A stretch of 64,000 bases of DNA from Candidatus Woykebacteria bacterium RBG_13_40_15 (GCA_001816655.1 MHCP01000014.1:1-64000), one strand, 5' to 3'. Positions 1 through 7,974 are shown, numbered from the stretch's first letter. Translations and numbers: made by a program. The notes: generated from the sequence alone by a model not told the origin.

Positions 1-1
1 A

Positions 2-634
2 AAAGTAATTGTGACTTATGAGGCAGCAGATGAGTTTTTTATCAAGGCAGGGAAAGAAAAAATCTCTGAGGGTAAAGAAAAACAAGTCCTTGCCACTTAT
101 GGTGTTAAAAAACCGTTTATTCTTTACGTAGGTAACGCGTTCCCCGTTAAAAATATTGATGGAATATTGGAAGCTTTACCTTATCTCGATAAAAATATAA
201 ATTTCGTTTATGCGGGGGCTAGGAATGTTTTCTTTGATCGATTAATGGAAAAGGCAAGGGAATTGAATGTTGGGAATAGAATCATTCTTACCGGGTTTGT
301 TCCAAACGAAGATTTAGCAGTCCTCTATAAGTTAGCGGAATGTTTTGTTTTTCCTTCTTTGGCGGAAGGGTTTGGGCTTCCCGGAGTAGAAGCAATGGCA
401 GTAGGGTGCCCAGTTGTCGCTTCCGGCATTGATGTGTTTAGAGAAGTCTATGGGGAGGCTGCTATCTATTTTGATCCTAAAAAACCAAAAGAAATAGTCA
501 ACCAAATTCAATTAATAATGGGAAATGAGAAATTAAGAATTAAACAAAAGAAATTAGGGTTTGAGCAGGTAAAAAAATACTCCTGGAAAAAGTTAGCGGA
601 AGAGACATTGGCTGGTTACAAATTAGCCCGTTAA
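2..634 (+). CDS. GT4 glycosyltransferase, C-terminal part (5' partial)
   Basis: The frame is open to the window edge, so the gene begins upstream; the GTG at 11 is probably internal because the preceding codons (K-V-I) read like a typical GT4 inter-domain strand. Visible is the nucleotide-sugar-binding Rossmann half of a GT-B fold: the FILYVGN strand, the GFVPNEDLAVLY segment, and the EGFGLPGVEAM motif that carries the E-x7-E pair of family GT4. It should transfer a sugar from an NDP-sugar in the cytoplasm during surface-polysaccharide assembly, in keeping with the glycosyltransferase, ManC and WcaJ-type genes after 14958. Family is secure; sugar and acceptor cannot be told. Confidence 0.9.
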   Translation, partial: KVIVTYEAADEFFIKAGKEKISEGKEKQVLATYGVKKPFILYVGNAFPVKNIDGILEALPYLDKNINFVYAGARNVFFDRLMEKARELNVGNRIILTGFVPNEDLAVLYKLAECFVFPSLAEGFGLPGVEAMAVGCPVVASGIDVFREVYGEAAIYFDPKKPKEIVNQIQLIMGNEKLRIKQKKLGFEQVKKYSWKKLAEETLAGYKLAR

Positions 635-651
635 GTTAATCTCTTTGTTGA

Positions 652-680
652 TTGCATTATGATTATTTTTTTAGTACAAT
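652..680 (+). promoter_or_regulatory. Sigma70-type promoter for the RRM gene
   Basis: TTGCAT (652-657) and TACAAT (675-680) are separated by 17 bp. The predicted transcript has an 85-90 nt leader that contains a small hairpin (CTTTTG at 710 with CAAAAG at 721) and a GAAAGGA ribosome-binding site before 775. Long leaders are unusual here, where many genes look leaderless. Confidence 0.6.
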
Positions 681-774
681 GTACTTGTTAATACTCCTTA
701 GTTTCACTTCTTTTGTTTTCCAAAAGAAAGAACAAGGCGCAAGGCAACTGTGTTAGTGTGCTAGAAAGGAAAAT

Positions 775-1041
775 ATGGCGAAGCGATTATTTGTCGGATC
801 GTTACCTTATGATGTTACTCAAGAAGAGTTGCAGGAAATGTTTGCTGCTGTTGGAACTGTCGAATCAGCCACTTTGATAACTGATAAATTCAGCGGTCGT
901 TCCAAAGGCTTTGGTTTTGTCGAAATGTCGAGCGATGAAGAAGCTGATAAAGCAGTTAAAGAATTAAACGGTAAAGACGTTAAAGGTAGAAACATTGTAG
1001 TTAACGAAGCTAGACCAAGAGAAGAACGCCCAGCTAGATAA
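775..1041 (+). CDS. RRM-type RNA-binding protein
   Basis: This 88-residue protein is one RNA recognition motif. RNP2 is LFVGSL at residues 5-10 and RNP1 is KGFGFVEM at about 44-51, with the aromatic residues that stack on RNA bases. A short basic tail (REERPAR) follows. Single-RRM proteins of this kind are common in cyanobacteria and Patescibacteria and are thought to bind single-stranded RNA, sometimes as cold-shock or RNA-chaperone proteins; the target is unknown. It is a single-gene unit with its own promoter, an unusually long leader and a strong terminator, which suggests high, separately controlled expression. Confidence 0.93.
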   Translation: MAKRLFVGSLPYDVTQEELQEMFAAVGTVESATLITDKFSGRSKGFGFVEMSSDEEADKAVKELNGKDVKGRNIVVNEARPREERPAR

Positions 1042-1055
1042 TACTGGGAACTGTT

Positions 1056-1087
1056 GGCCCCGCCCAGAAGGGCGGGGCCTTCGTTTG
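1056..1087 (+). terminator. Rho-independent terminator after the RRM gene
   Basis: A perfect 10-bp GC stem (1056-1065 with 1070-1079) with an AGAA loop is followed by TTCGTTT. It also lies just before the next ORF, so that gene may depend on readthrough. Confidence 0.85.
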
Positions 1088-1099
1088 AAAAGTAAAAGC

Positions 1100-1321
1100 A
1101 TGAATAAAGCAATAAATCCATGTATTAGGTGCGGAAAAGAAAGAATAAAAGGAAAAGAAACAACAATTCCAAATGCTTATTCTGATATAAAATCGACGAT
1201 GTATATTTGTCCTGACCCAGAATGTCAGAAAAAAGTAGAGGAAGAACTTGCTGCAAAGGCCGCAAAACGTCAAAGCTTCATAGATAAAAGAATCCACTTT
1301 TCCAAAAAGAATAAAAAGTAG
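1100..1321 (+). CDS. Small zinc-ribbon protein, function unknown
   Basis: A 73-residue basic protein with two cysteine pairs, CIRCGK near residue 8 and CPDPEC near residue 40, spaced like a zinc ribbon, followed by a lysine-rich helix. I chose the ATG at 1100; an in-frame TTG at 1085 sits in the terminator tail of the RRM gene. There is no obvious Shine-Dalgarno. The pattern fits a small nucleic-acid-binding protein, but I recognise no named family. Confidence 0.6.
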   Translation: MNKAINPCIRCGKERIKGKETTIPNAYSDIKSTMYICPDPECQKKVEEELAAKAAKRQSFIDKRIHFSKKNKK

Positions 1322-1448
1322 AAACCGCTTATTTCCTTAACTTGAAAAGTTACAGTTGCTAGATTACATCTTGCTATCGCTTTTCGAGCAAGATATAATA
1401 TAAATCTAAAGATTTCTGCGTCGCTTTACTCCTACTCAAAATTTCATT

Positions 1449-1483
1449 TTGATATTGTTTCTCTTCGAGATATAATACATCTC
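1449..1483 (+). promoter_or_regulatory. Promoter of the broken glycosyltransferase gene (leaderless type)
   Basis: TTGATA (1449-1454), a 16-bp spacer and TATAAT (1471-1476) end 7 nt before the ATG at 1484, so transcription should start at the start codon. The promoter in front of the intact glycosyltransferase at 14958 has the same geometry. Confidence 0.6.
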
Positions 1484-1540
1484 ATGTACAAACCTAAGAT
1501 TGCAATTGTTCATGATTATCTCAATCAGTGCGGGGGCTAA
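1484..1540 (+). pseudogene. 5' fragment of a glycosyltransferase gene, cut at the left end of the island
   Basis: Eighteen codons then TAA. The peptide ends in KPKIAIVHDYLNQCGG, almost the same as residues 4-19 of the intact glycosyltransferase at 14958 (KPKIALVHDYLNQYGG). Homology stops where the island begins. I read this as the original 5' end of the target gene, left behind when an element integrated inside it. It may still be transcribed from its own promoter. Confidence 0.75.
1517..1527. other. Candidate left attachment core (attL-like)
   Basis: TATCTCAATCA here recurs exactly at 14994-15004. Extended leftward by 6 bp, 16 of 17 bases agree. It lies 48 bp before an integrase gene, the usual place for an att site. 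Two GGGCTAAG direct repeats follow (about 1533 and 1560) and could be arm-type sites. Inferred from sequence only. Confidence 0.5.
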
Positions 1541-1574
1541 GAGACAGGGGGCACTTTGAGGGCTAAGCTTCAAG

Positions 1575-2552
1575 ATGGAGATTGCAGGCTTAGCAGAACA
1601 ATTTTTGGACTTTTTAAAATACCGTGGCCTCTCGCACAAGACGATTGAACGCCACGTTGCAAACCTCAAAGATTTTATTCCCTGGCTGGATAATAGAAAA
1701 ATAACCAAAGAAGTTCTAAGAGAATTTATTATCCACTGCCGTGAAAGAAAACCGAGAACCACCAACGGCCTTTCAAAAGAAGCTGGACTTTCCCCCTACT
1801 CGATTAATTCTTTAGTTTCCACCTTGAAACTTTTTACCCGCTTTCTTTGGACGGAAAAAGGATATTTAAAAGAAGATTTAAGCGGGGTTATAAAATCGCT
1901 ACCAGCAAAACCATTCTTTCCAAACCTTCTAACTATTGCGGAGGTAAAAGCCCTTATAAACTGCCCTAGGAAAAGTGATAAATACCACTCCTGGGTCGAT
2001 CTAACGCCTTATAACTTCTTTTTTGAGCTTCTTGCCTGTACGGGCTTGAGGAAGTTTGAAGCAATGGGTTTAAAGGTACAGGATATAGATTTTGTAGAAG
2101 CAGTGATAAGGGTAAATATTGCCAAAGGAAACAAAGCGAGACTAGTTCCTTTGCCTAGAGATTTGGGTGGGAGATTCTACCTTTGGTTTCAGGAGAGAAA
2201 AGCAAGGCCAAACGAATATATTTTCCAATCTGTAGTAAAGAAGGGGAGGATGGTTGGGTATCATACGCTAGTTGATGAGATAAAAAGACGAGCAAGGCTG
2301 CTTGGAATAAACAAAAGAGTTCACTTGCACTTACTTAGGCACTCGTTTATTACCGAACTAATCAAAGCTGACGCCCCAGCTATGAAGGTCGCAAGAATAG
2401 TTGGGCACTCTAGTTTACAAACCACCCTCCGTTATACTCATTTGGTAGTAGATGATTTAAAAGACACAATTGAAGCCCATCCCTTAAATAAGCGGAAAGA
2501 AGAATCTCAAATTATCCCAAGCTACTTATATAAAGAAAAACTGTTGAGTTAG
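1575..2552 (+). CDS. Tyrosine recombinase (integrase, XerC/D-like)
   Basis: 325 residues, the usual size for a simple phage/Xer-type integrase. An N-terminal SAM-like core-binding domain (residues 1-95) precedes the catalytic domain. Catalytic residues visible are Arg in CTGLRKFEA, Lys in AKGNKARLV, His-x-x-Arg in HLHLLRHS, His in VGHSS and the nucleophilic Tyr in RYTHLV. It stands beside the putative attL, so it probably integrates or excises the island. It is clearly related to the second integrase at 12929: both end in a HPLNK-x-KE motif after the catalytic Tyr. Confidence 0.93.
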   Translation: MEIAGLAEQFLDFLKYRGLSHKTIERHVANLKDFIPWLDNRKITKEVLREFIIHCRERKPRTTNGLSKEAGLSPYSINSLVSTLKLFTRFLWTEKGYLKEDLSGVIKSLPAKPFFPNLLTIAEVKALINCPRKSDKYHSWVDLTPYNFFFELLACTGLRKFEAMGLKVQDIDFVEAVIRVNIAKGNKARLVPLPRDLGGRFYLWFQERKARPNEYIFQSVVKKGRMVGYHTLVDEIKRRARLLGINKRVHLHLLRHSFITELIKADAPAMKVARIVGHSSLQTTLRYTHLVVDDLKDTIEAHPLNKRKEESQIIPSYLYKEKLLS

Positions 2553-2602
2553 AAGGCTAGCTTAAGTAAGTTCTAATATTACGATTTTTACCTATAGTAT
2601 GT

Positions 2603-2608
2603 TATAAT
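2603..2608 (+). promoter_or_regulatory. Possible -10 element for the GC-rich gene pair
   Basis: A TATAAT lies about 70 bp upstream of the gene at 2676. I see no good -35 at the right distance, so this is tentative. Confidence 0.3.
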
Positions 2609-2675
2609 CCACCCCACAAAAAGGAAGAAGCGGGTAACGAAACAAATGCCAGCTCCCTAAGAAAGGAGGGTGGAG

Positions 2676-2906
2676 ATGGCGAGGGAGTATCAAGTCGCAT
2701 ACAAATACAAGTCCAAACAGGCGGCGTCTACTGCCTATTCGGCGTCTCACGGGATTGCACTCGCTAACGGAGCAAGAGCCTATTCCCTTATACTGGATCG
2801 TGTTCCGCACGTTCTGATCGAGAGCGATAAGCCTCTTTCGGAGGATGTGATACGACGTCTGGATGAGGCGAACTCCGAGGGAGAGCGGATACACGAGCGG
2901 ATATAA
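2676..2906 (+). CDS. Hypothetical protein, GC-rich gene
   Basis: A 76-residue protein I do not recognise. The ATG at 2676 is chosen over a GTG at 2670 because AAGGAGG (2662-2668) sits at normal distance only from the ATG. The protein is mixed charged with no membrane segment. Its codons are clearly more GC-rich than those of its neighbours and it has a classical Shine-Dalgarno, a style shared with 2955, the minus-strand gene at 29285 and the cassette at 54713. It is probably co-transcribed with the next gene. Confidence 0.6.
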   Translation: MAREYQVAYKYKSKQAASTAYSASHGIALANGARAYSLILDRVPHVLIESDKPLSEDVIRRLDEANSEGERIHERI

Positions 2907-2954
2907 CGCGGGAAACAACGACAACTAACAACTTTAAGGAGGATCAAGAGACTA

Positions 2955-3260
2955 ATGCCTAGAGGAAAAAGGAGAATCCTGTTCCACAAGAACCCTATTG
3001 GGCCAAAGGACCTGGGGATTACCCTCGAGGTCCTGGTTGACGAAAGCGGGTCACCGCTGAAAGTCAGCTACACTTGGTGCAGGAATATGGCGAGGGCAAA
3101 GTTCGACCAGGTAGTCCCCCTCAGCCTCGATGAGAATCCCCCTCTGAGGGAAGGACTGCTACAGCTCGAACTGCAGCAGATTCTCGGCACCAACGCTGCA
3201 CATTTGGTCGTCGAGGCTTCTAGGGCCATAACGAAGTTCCTCATCGGCCCAATCGTGTAG
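2955..3260 (+). CDS. Hypothetical protein, GC-rich gene
   Basis: 101 residues, no recognised family. The start has RGKRRILFHKNPIGPKDLG, followed by what looks like a small alpha/beta domain with a single Cys (YTWCRN). AAGGAGG at 2936-2942 lies 12 nt upstream of the ATG. GC-rich codon use sets it apart from the AT-rich island and matches the gene before it, so the two look acquired together. A complex hairpin and a T-tailed hairpin follow it. Confidence 0.6.
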   Translation: MPRGKRRILFHKNPIGPKDLGITLEVLVDESGSPLKVSYTWCRNMARAKFDQVVPLSLDENPPLREGLLQLELQQILGTNAAHLVVEASRAITKFLIGPIV

Positions 3261-3274
3261 GTCTAATCTCGGAA

Positions 3275-3331
3275 TGAGGGGAAAGAGCATTGGGTGCTGC
3301 CTTACCACAACCGTGGTAGCCCTTTCCCTAA
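3275..3331 (+). other. Two-storey hairpin downstream of the GC-rich pair
   Basis: An outer stem (GGGAAAG with CTTTCCC) encloses an inner hairpin TACCAC-AACC-GTGGTA. There is no T-run after it, so it is more likely a 3'-protective or processing structure than a terminator. Confidence 0.5.
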
Positions 3332-3363
3332 GCAAATCAAGGAATTGGTTTATTTAGGAGGAG

Positions 3364-3390
3364 AAACGACTCAGAAATGGGTCGTTTTTC
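3364..3390 (+). terminator. Probable Rho-independent terminator
   Basis: AACGACTC (3365-3372) pairs with GGGTCGTT (3379-3386), including one wobble, and TTTTTC follows. It closes the GC-rich pair. Confidence 0.7.
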
Positions 3391-3604
3391 TTTGGTTACG
3401 ACCGAGTATAATAACAGTTATAAAGATACTCCCGAACCTAAGTTTTCACCTTCCCTACTAAAGTAGCCCTATAAGCGTAAAAATCTATCTCTATAAGACT
3501 AATTAGTATCCCATAACCTTATTTATAGAGTTTATATCATTAAGGCTAAATACAAGAGTAATAGTAACTACCTTAGTTTATTAGAATCTTAAAGGGAGTT
3601 TGAG
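3391..3604. other. AT-rich intergenic stretch, nothing recognised
   Basis: This is the rest of the 344-base gap between the GC-rich pair and the minus-strand gene at 3605. No ORF, RNA gene or clear repeat was seen; several short AT-rich TTA/TAA motifs are present. Confidence 0.4.
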
Positions 3605-4144
3605 TTATTCGTATGGTGGAAAATATGCGTTTCGCCAAACTGGTATAGTGAGAATTTCATCTAAAACAGTGCCGTCTTCCATAGTTGTTTTAATAGTAAC
3701 CGTAGGAAAAGCAGCTCCATAATTACCTGTATAATCAATATCTTCAGTACTGACTTCCATTTCAATTGTATAATAAAAATTCTTTGCCTTAACGTCTTTT
3801 CTAGCCATCTTTGGGATTAATTCAAACCGCTTACGAGGTTTTTCAGTCGTTACTTCTAATTTGGTAGCTTTTAAATCTGTAGACCCATACAATTCTACTA
3901 ATTCCGTACACGACCCATCATTAAACATTTTGCAGCGATTACTACTTTTTATCTGCCCATAAATTTCTGTCTGTCTGTAACCACTTTTACTAGAAAATGG
4001 AACGCGCGACCTAATATTATTTGATATATCAGTTGGTAAATAAAATGAAGCTACCACCCCTATTGAAAGAATTATTAGCCCAACAATAACGAAAGCTATT
4101 GATTTAATTACACTCAATTTTGTTATTGATATAGAGATTTGCAT
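3605..4144 (-). CDS. Membrane-anchored hypothetical protein
   Basis: 179 residues. Residues 13-36 are one strongly hydrophobic helix (signal anchor), followed by an extracytoplasmic domain rich in beta strands (TVTIKTTMEDGTVLDEI) with two Cys about 8 apart (CKMFNDGSC) that could form a disulphide. The fold is not recognised. It is divergent from the excalibur-type protein at 4228, and the 83 bp between them must hold both promoters. It probably faces the cell surface. Confidence 0.55.
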   Translation of the reverse strand: MQISISITKLSVIKSIAFVIVGLIILSIGVVASFYLPTDISNNIRSRVPFSSKSGYRQTEIYGQIKSSNRCKMFNDGSCTELVELYGSTDLKATKLEVTTEKPRKRFELIPKMARKDVKAKNFYYTIEMEVSTEDIDYTGNYGAAFPTVTIKTTMEDGTVLDEILTIPVWRNAYFPPYE

Positions 4145-4193
4145 CGTTTTAAAAGAATAGTAAACCCCATCTAGGATAAAGTAAAGGCACTGA

Positions 4194-4227
4194 TTGATTT
4201 CACAATCAAAAATGCTAGAATGGCAGC
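4194..4227 (+). promoter_or_regulatory. Leaderless-type promoter for the G5/excalibur gene
   Basis: TTGATT (4194-4199), a 16-bp spacer and TAGAAT (4216-4221) end 6 nt before the ATG at 4228. Confidence 0.6.
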
Positions 4228-4833
4228 ATGTGGAATGTTATTAAAAGTAGATTCTTCGCACTCTCGCTCGTAGGGAAAATAGCTTTTATCGGAGCGGCTT
4301 TAATGGGAGGGACTGTCTTCGCAGCGGCTGTTGCCCCACAATCTCAACCTAAACAAGATGATCAGGGGGAAGTTTCTCAAGCAGTTACCCCAAGTCCTAA
4401 ACCTGTTGTGGAAGTAAAACCAATCACCGAAACCGAAGATATTTCTTTTAAAACTGAAGAGACTCAGGATAGTAACCTAGAAAAAGGTAAAACAAAGATT
4501 ACTCAGGAGGGAAAAGTAGGTAAAAAGGAAATCAAATACGAAGTTAGCTACAAGGATGGTAAGGAAGTGTCTCGTAAAAAGATTTCAGAAGAAGTAGTCG
4601 TTGAACCAACAAATAAGATTATTGCTGTTGGCACCTATGTAGCTCCTAAAGCTTCTGCCCCACAATCTAATTGTGATCCTAACTATTCGGGTGCTTGTGT
4701 TCCTATAGCCAGCGATGTTGATTGTGCAGGTGGTTCAGGAAATGGACCAGCTTATGTTGCAGGACCAGTTTATGTAATTGGTACAGATATTTATGATCTT
4801 GATCGTGATGGCGATGGGGTTGGGTGCGAATAA
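4228..4833 (+). CDS. Exported protein with G5-like and excalibur calcium-binding regions
   Basis: 201 residues. An N-terminal hydrophobic segment (residues 15-33, ending AAAVA) looks like a signal peptide or anchor. Residues about 70-140 resemble a G5 domain: alternating Glu/Lys beta strands with the K-x-G-K-x-x-I-T-Q-E-G pattern. The C-terminus has several Cys and ends in DLDRDGDGVGCE, the DxDxDGxxCE signature of the excalibur domain. G5 and excalibur domains occur on secreted or cell-wall-associated proteins, so surface location is likely. Translation probably starts on a leaderless mRNA. Confidence 0.8.
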   Translation: MWNVIKSRFFALSLVGKIAFIGAALMGGTVFAAAVAPQSQPKQDDQGEVSQAVTPSPKPVVEVKPITETEDISFKTEETQDSNLEKGKTKITQEGKVGKKEIKYEVSYKDGKEVSRKKISEEVVVEPTNKIIAVGTYVAPKASAPQSNCDPNYSGACVPIASDVDCAGGSGNGPAYVAGPVYVIGTDIYDLDRDGDGVGCE

Positions 4834-4886
4834 TTTAATTGCCGTTTTAACTTAGAAGGTTTATTTAACTAGTAAGGAAGTTTAAG

Positions 4887-5441
4887 ATGCATTTTTTTGG
4901 TTTAGATATTTCCGCAATTATCGCTTCCATTGCCAGTTTTGTTTTTGGGCTTTTACTGGGACCTATCCTCAGTTTTGAGTACCAACGTTGGAGAGAACAA
5001 AAATCAAACTCTAAATCAAGAGAACAAGTTCAAAAAGAAAACATGATTTCCACTCTAGACATGTTTATAACACTCTGGAACCCAGTTACAAAAAACTACC
5101 CTTTTTACCAAAAGCTGACAAAATCTCCAATAGCTTTAAGGTTCGGGCAGAGGTCAAGGTGGCTTGGTATTGATGAGGTTGAAATCCCAAAAGAACTTGA
5201 AAATCTTAAACCTGAGCTTTCAAGTTTAAGCTCATTGCTTGCTTCTTATCTCCATAATTTTTCAGGGGATAAATTAAAGAAATTAAGAAAAATAGCTACT
5301 AATTTAAGAGAAATGTCAGTAGTCGAATTGAATATTGATAAGGACCTGCGAAATTTTATTATATTGGGTCACGAAGCTTATATCCATTCATTAGACATCA
5401 AATCCAACTCTAATGAAAAAGTTCGCGCAGTGGGGTCTTGA
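4887..5441 (+). CDS. Hypothetical protein with N-terminal membrane helix
   Basis: 184 residues. Residues 6-30 form one membrane helix (SIASFVFGLLLGPILSF), followed by a charged, mostly helical cytoplasmic-type region with no motif I recognise. A weak AAGGAAG site lies before the ATG. Its 3' end overlaps the convergent HTH gene at 5410 by about 30 bp. Function unknown. Confidence 0.55.
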   Translation: MHFFGLDISAIIASIASFVFGLLLGPILSFEYQRWREQKSNSKSREQVQKENMISTLDMFITLWNPVTKNYPFYQKLTKSPIALRFGQRSRWLGIDEVEIPKELENLKPELSSLSSLLASYLHNFSGDKLKKLRKIATNLREMSVVELNIDKDLRNFIILGHEAYIHSLDIKSNSNEKVRAVGS

Positions 5442-5619
5442 GAGCCTGAGAGATCTTGTAGATTGTATAGACTGGTGGGTTTGATTCACCACGTTCGATT
5501 CTGCCAAGAGTTGTTGAATGAATCCCAGTTTTTTCTGAAAGCTGTTCTTGCGAAAGTTTTTGGTGCTTCCGAATCTTCCGAATTTTCTTTCCCATTTGAG
5601 CTACAACTTTGTATCCCAT
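5410..5619 (-). CDS. XRE/Cro-type helix-turn-helix regulator
   Basis: About 69 residues, essentially one HTH_3 domain: IRKIRKHQKLSQEQLSEKTGI then TTLGRIERGESNPPVYTIYKISQAL, the classical five-helix Cro/C1 pattern with the Q-E-Q-L-S and R-I-E-R-G signature. The start is uncertain: ATG at 5619 or the later ATG at 5595 (MGKKIRK), where many homologues begin. Such small proteins repress mobile-element genes or act as antitoxins; no toxin-like partner is adjacent. Confidence 0.85.
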   Translation of the reverse strand: MGYKVVAQMGKKIRKIRKHQKLSQEQLSEKTGIHSTTLGRIERGESNPPVYTIYKISQALKTPLRELFH

Positions 5620-5690
5620 ATTCAAAAGTTAGAGTAACCAAAATCGATTTTCTATAGCGTTTGGCGCTCTATTTAGCCACAAAGTTAGGC

Positions 5691-5734
5691 TTGAAAAAAG
5701 CGTTGCAGGGAAATATAATTGGCTGGCAAGCAAA
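5691..5734 (+). repeat. 44-bp promoter repeat, copy 1
   Basis: Identical to 6385-6428. It contains TTGAAA, a 17-bp spacer and TATAAT (5714-5719). Each copy sits just upstream of a membrane-protein gene, so both genes should share the same promoter control. Similarity continues weakly about 25 bp further upstream. Confidence 0.9.
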
Positions 5735-5741
5735 GGAACAA

Positions 5742-6308
5742 ATGAAAAAACTTTTTCTTTTTTCTCTAGGGGTGCTATTATTGATTGCCTTTTTATTTAT
5801 TGGTTTTTACATTGGTACCAAAAGAAACTCCAAATCCTCAGACTTGAAGACATCAAATACAAACTCTGTCGTATCAAAAACTAATTCATCAGATACCCAA
5901 GAAAAAACTAAGGCTAAGGAAGTTGATTTAAAGTCATTAATGGAGCGATTAAAATCTAAATTTCCTGCAATCAGAGAGACGAAAATTTATACCGAGGAGA
6001 ACGATCCATACGATATGTTAGGGAAACCTAAATGGTATATCGCTGGTGCGGCCTTTTGGGATGAAAGAACAAATTATACAGTAACAGAAGGTGAAAAATG
6101 GGGAACGGCGGCAGGTGGGAGTGTAGCAGTATACAGAAACAAATCTGATGCCGTTGAAGGAGCTGCAATGTTGGAAGCAGCTCAAGGAGGCGTTCTGGAT
6201 CCTGGCCAGTTTAGACGTGTCGATAATATTTTAATCCGCGTTTCAAGAGACTTAACTAATTCGCAACAAGTTGAAATTCTTAACTACCTTGAAAGCCAAC
6301 TCAACTAG
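5742..6308 (+). CDS. Membrane-anchored hypothetical protein
   Basis: 188 residues from the ATG at 5742; an upstream in-frame extension would run through the repeat promoter, so it is rejected. Residues 3-25 are a signal anchor (LFLFSLGVLLLIAFLFIGFYIG), then a Ser/Thr/Lys-rich linker, then a folded domain of about 110 residues with no recognised family (YDMLGKPKWYIAGAAFWDE). GGAACAA before the start is a weak ribosome site. It shares the duplicated promoter with the gene at 6429 and probably acts outside the membrane. Confidence 0.6.
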   Translation: MKKLFLFSLGVLLLIAFLFIGFYIGTKRNSKSSDLKTSNTNSVVSKTNSSDTQEKTKAKEVDLKSLMERLKSKFPAIRETKIYTEENDPYDMLGKPKWYIAGAAFWDERTNYTVTEGEKWGTAAGGSVAVYRNKSDAVEGAAMLEAAQGGVLDPGQFRRVDNILIRVSRDLTNSQQVEILNYLESQLN

Positions 6309-6384
6309 TAAGGAATGTACGTTAATCAAGTTGTGACTCTTCGAAAGTCTATTTTATATAGATTTATTTAGGTCAAAGTTTGGG

Positions 6385-6428
6385 TTGAAAAAAGCGTTGC
6401 AGGGAAATATAATTGGCTGGCAAGCAAA
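6385..6428 (+). repeat. 44-bp promoter repeat, copy 2
   Basis: Exact copy of 5691-5734, with TATAAT at 6408-6413, ending right before the ATG at 6429. In this copy the start codon follows the repeat directly; in copy 1 seven extra bases intervene. Confidence 0.9.
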
Positions 6429-7391
6429 ATGAGAAAATTGACTATACCTGGTACAACTTTAGAGAAAGAGGTGGGTGAAGGCTTCAACAGAGCGGCCCTT
6501 GCTTTTGGTGCTTTTTGGTATTTCTACAAAGGAATGTGGTTGAGAGGTCTGCTTTACACCATTGTGGCACTGATAGCTCCTGGTATATCCTGGATCTTTG
6601 TTTGGGTATATGCAGGGTTTAGAGCCAACCAAGAATATTACGAACACTTAGTTAAAAAGGGGTATAGAGATTCCACTGATTCTACTGTTGCTGCCAGCAC
6701 AGCAGTTACCAAGCAAACAGATTCTCCTAGTATCCAAAACACTGCTCCAATTAAGAGTAGCGGTCTAGCCGATAAAGTAAAGATGGTTGGTATTGCTATC
6801 GTTGTCGTTTTCCTCATTCTAACAGGGATAGCACTTTTTGCTCCTTCAGATTCAAGCAAATCTCCTAATCAAACCAATAAAGATTCGAACACGAAACAAG
6901 CTTCTGTGAAATCAGAGGCGGATAACAAAGAAGAGATTGCTAAACAGGAAGCTGAAAATAAATGGCTTGAATCAGTAGCCACTACTTACTGCAACGCGCA
7001 CAAAAAGACAGATTTTAGCAAAGGATATATAAAGTTTACTGGCGTTACAAAAGAGAATGGGGGTGAATTTACCCTGGATGATTGCAAGAAGATAATTACA
7101 TACTTCAAGGAGAACTCCCCTAATATTAGGAAGGCAATAGGCGAGCCGAGCGACGAAGAGTCTGTGAAACAGGTTATAGGAAATATCGCTGATAGGAAGA
7201 TACAAATGGGTATGCATATCTATGAACTTGCGGCTTCTTGGGGAACTCCAGATGATATAAATACTACCAAAACCCAGTTTGGAGAAAACCAACAATGGGT
7301 ATACGGGAATGTTTTGACTAGAAGCCAATATGTCTACTTAGATGGTGAGGAAACGGCAAAATTAAAAGTAACCAGTTGGCAAGATTTTTGA
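6429..7391 (+). CDS. DUF2628-like membrane protein with extracytoplasmic domain
   Basis: 320 residues. The first 85 residues (LAFGAFWYFYKGMWLRGLLYTI, then a second hydrophobic helix and ANQEYYEHLVKKGY) resemble DUF2628-type small membrane modules. A Ser/Thr-rich linker, another membrane helix (residues 118-138), a Lys/Glu-rich stretch and a C-terminal globular domain follow. The last part (YELAASWGTPDDINTTKT, WVYGN, YVYLDG) resembles the repeated fold of small SmpA/OmlA-like or DUF2845-like proteins, but only loosely. Likely a surface protein of the element; function unknown. Confidence 0.6.
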   Translation: MRKLTIPGTTLEKEVGEGFNRAALAFGAFWYFYKGMWLRGLLYTIVALIAPGISWIFVWVYAGFRANQEYYEHLVKKGYRDSTDSTVAASTAVTKQTDSPSIQNTAPIKSSGLADKVKMVGIAIVVVFLILTGIALFAPSDSSKSPNQTNKDSNTKQASVKSEADNKEEIAKQEAENKWLESVATTYCNAHKKTDFSKGYIKFTGVTKENGGEFTLDDCKKIITYFKENSPNIRKAIGEPSDEESVKQVIGNIADRKIQMGMHIYELAASWGTPDDINTTKTQFGENQQWVYGNVLTRSQYVYLDGEETAKLKVTSWQDF

Positions 7392-7533
7392 ATAGCAAAT
7401 TCAACCTAACAAGCTCGATTAGTAACGAGGTCTCGGACTCACCTCTTTAATAAGAAGTGGCGAATGTTTCTAAACCATTGTAAATGCACCATTTCATTTA
7501 CAGTTAGCCTCAACTTTCATTACGAATAAGTGT

Positions 7534-7734
7534 TTATAAAATAGTTGGCCCGAGATCCAGAATCATTCGTTTGTTAGGCTCGTCAATCGCAAATAACTTT
7601 CTACTTTTACCCTTCTCGGTAATTAAAACGTAATAATCCAGCGAGCCTTCTTTAGTCCACCTCCAAATTGTTTGGCGCGAAACTCCAGAAAGAGTAGCGT
7701 AGTTTTTTACAGTCAAAAGTTTAATTTCAGCCAT
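7534..7734 (-). CDS. Excisionase/MerR-like HTH protein
   Basis: 66 residues. TVKNYATLSGVSRQTIWRWTKEGSLDYY is a winged-helix DNA-binding motif of the type found in excisionases and helix-turn-helix domain 17 proteins. The C-terminal half (KSRKLFAIDE) would form the wing. It shares the L-D-Y-Y-V-x-E-x-G-K-x-R-K pattern with the protein at 7975, so the two are probably paralogues. In an element with integrases, control of excision is a reasonable guess. Confidence 0.7.
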   Translation of the reverse strand: MAEIKLLTVKNYATLSGVSRQTIWRWTKEGSLDYYVLITEKGKSRKLFAIDEPNKRMILDLGPTIL

Positions 7735-7974
7735 AATAAAAACCCCCGTTGCATAAATAAACTTATCCTACAACTAAGGGCTGAACCTAAAACTAGAACG
7801 CTTTATTTATCCTCATTTTACCATTTGAACCTAGATAGTTGCAACCAAAATTTTGATCCGATTTGCGTGGTATAGACCCCTATAGTCACGGTCAGAGAGT
7901 TTATAACCTAGCCGCACCTCCAGAAGCTATCTCTGGCCCTCTTTACGGCTCCCAAAAGCTTGTTTGTGTTGAAA
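7735..7974. other. Intergenic stretch with a small hairpin
   Basis: No ORF supported. CCAGA-AGCTA-TCTCTGG near 7920 can fold; there is no T-run on either strand. Confidence 0.35.

Noticed and set aside
5661..5741. N-terminal extension of the 5742 protein
   Set aside because: It covers the duplicated promoter, and the same DNA at 6385 is clearly upstream of another gene.
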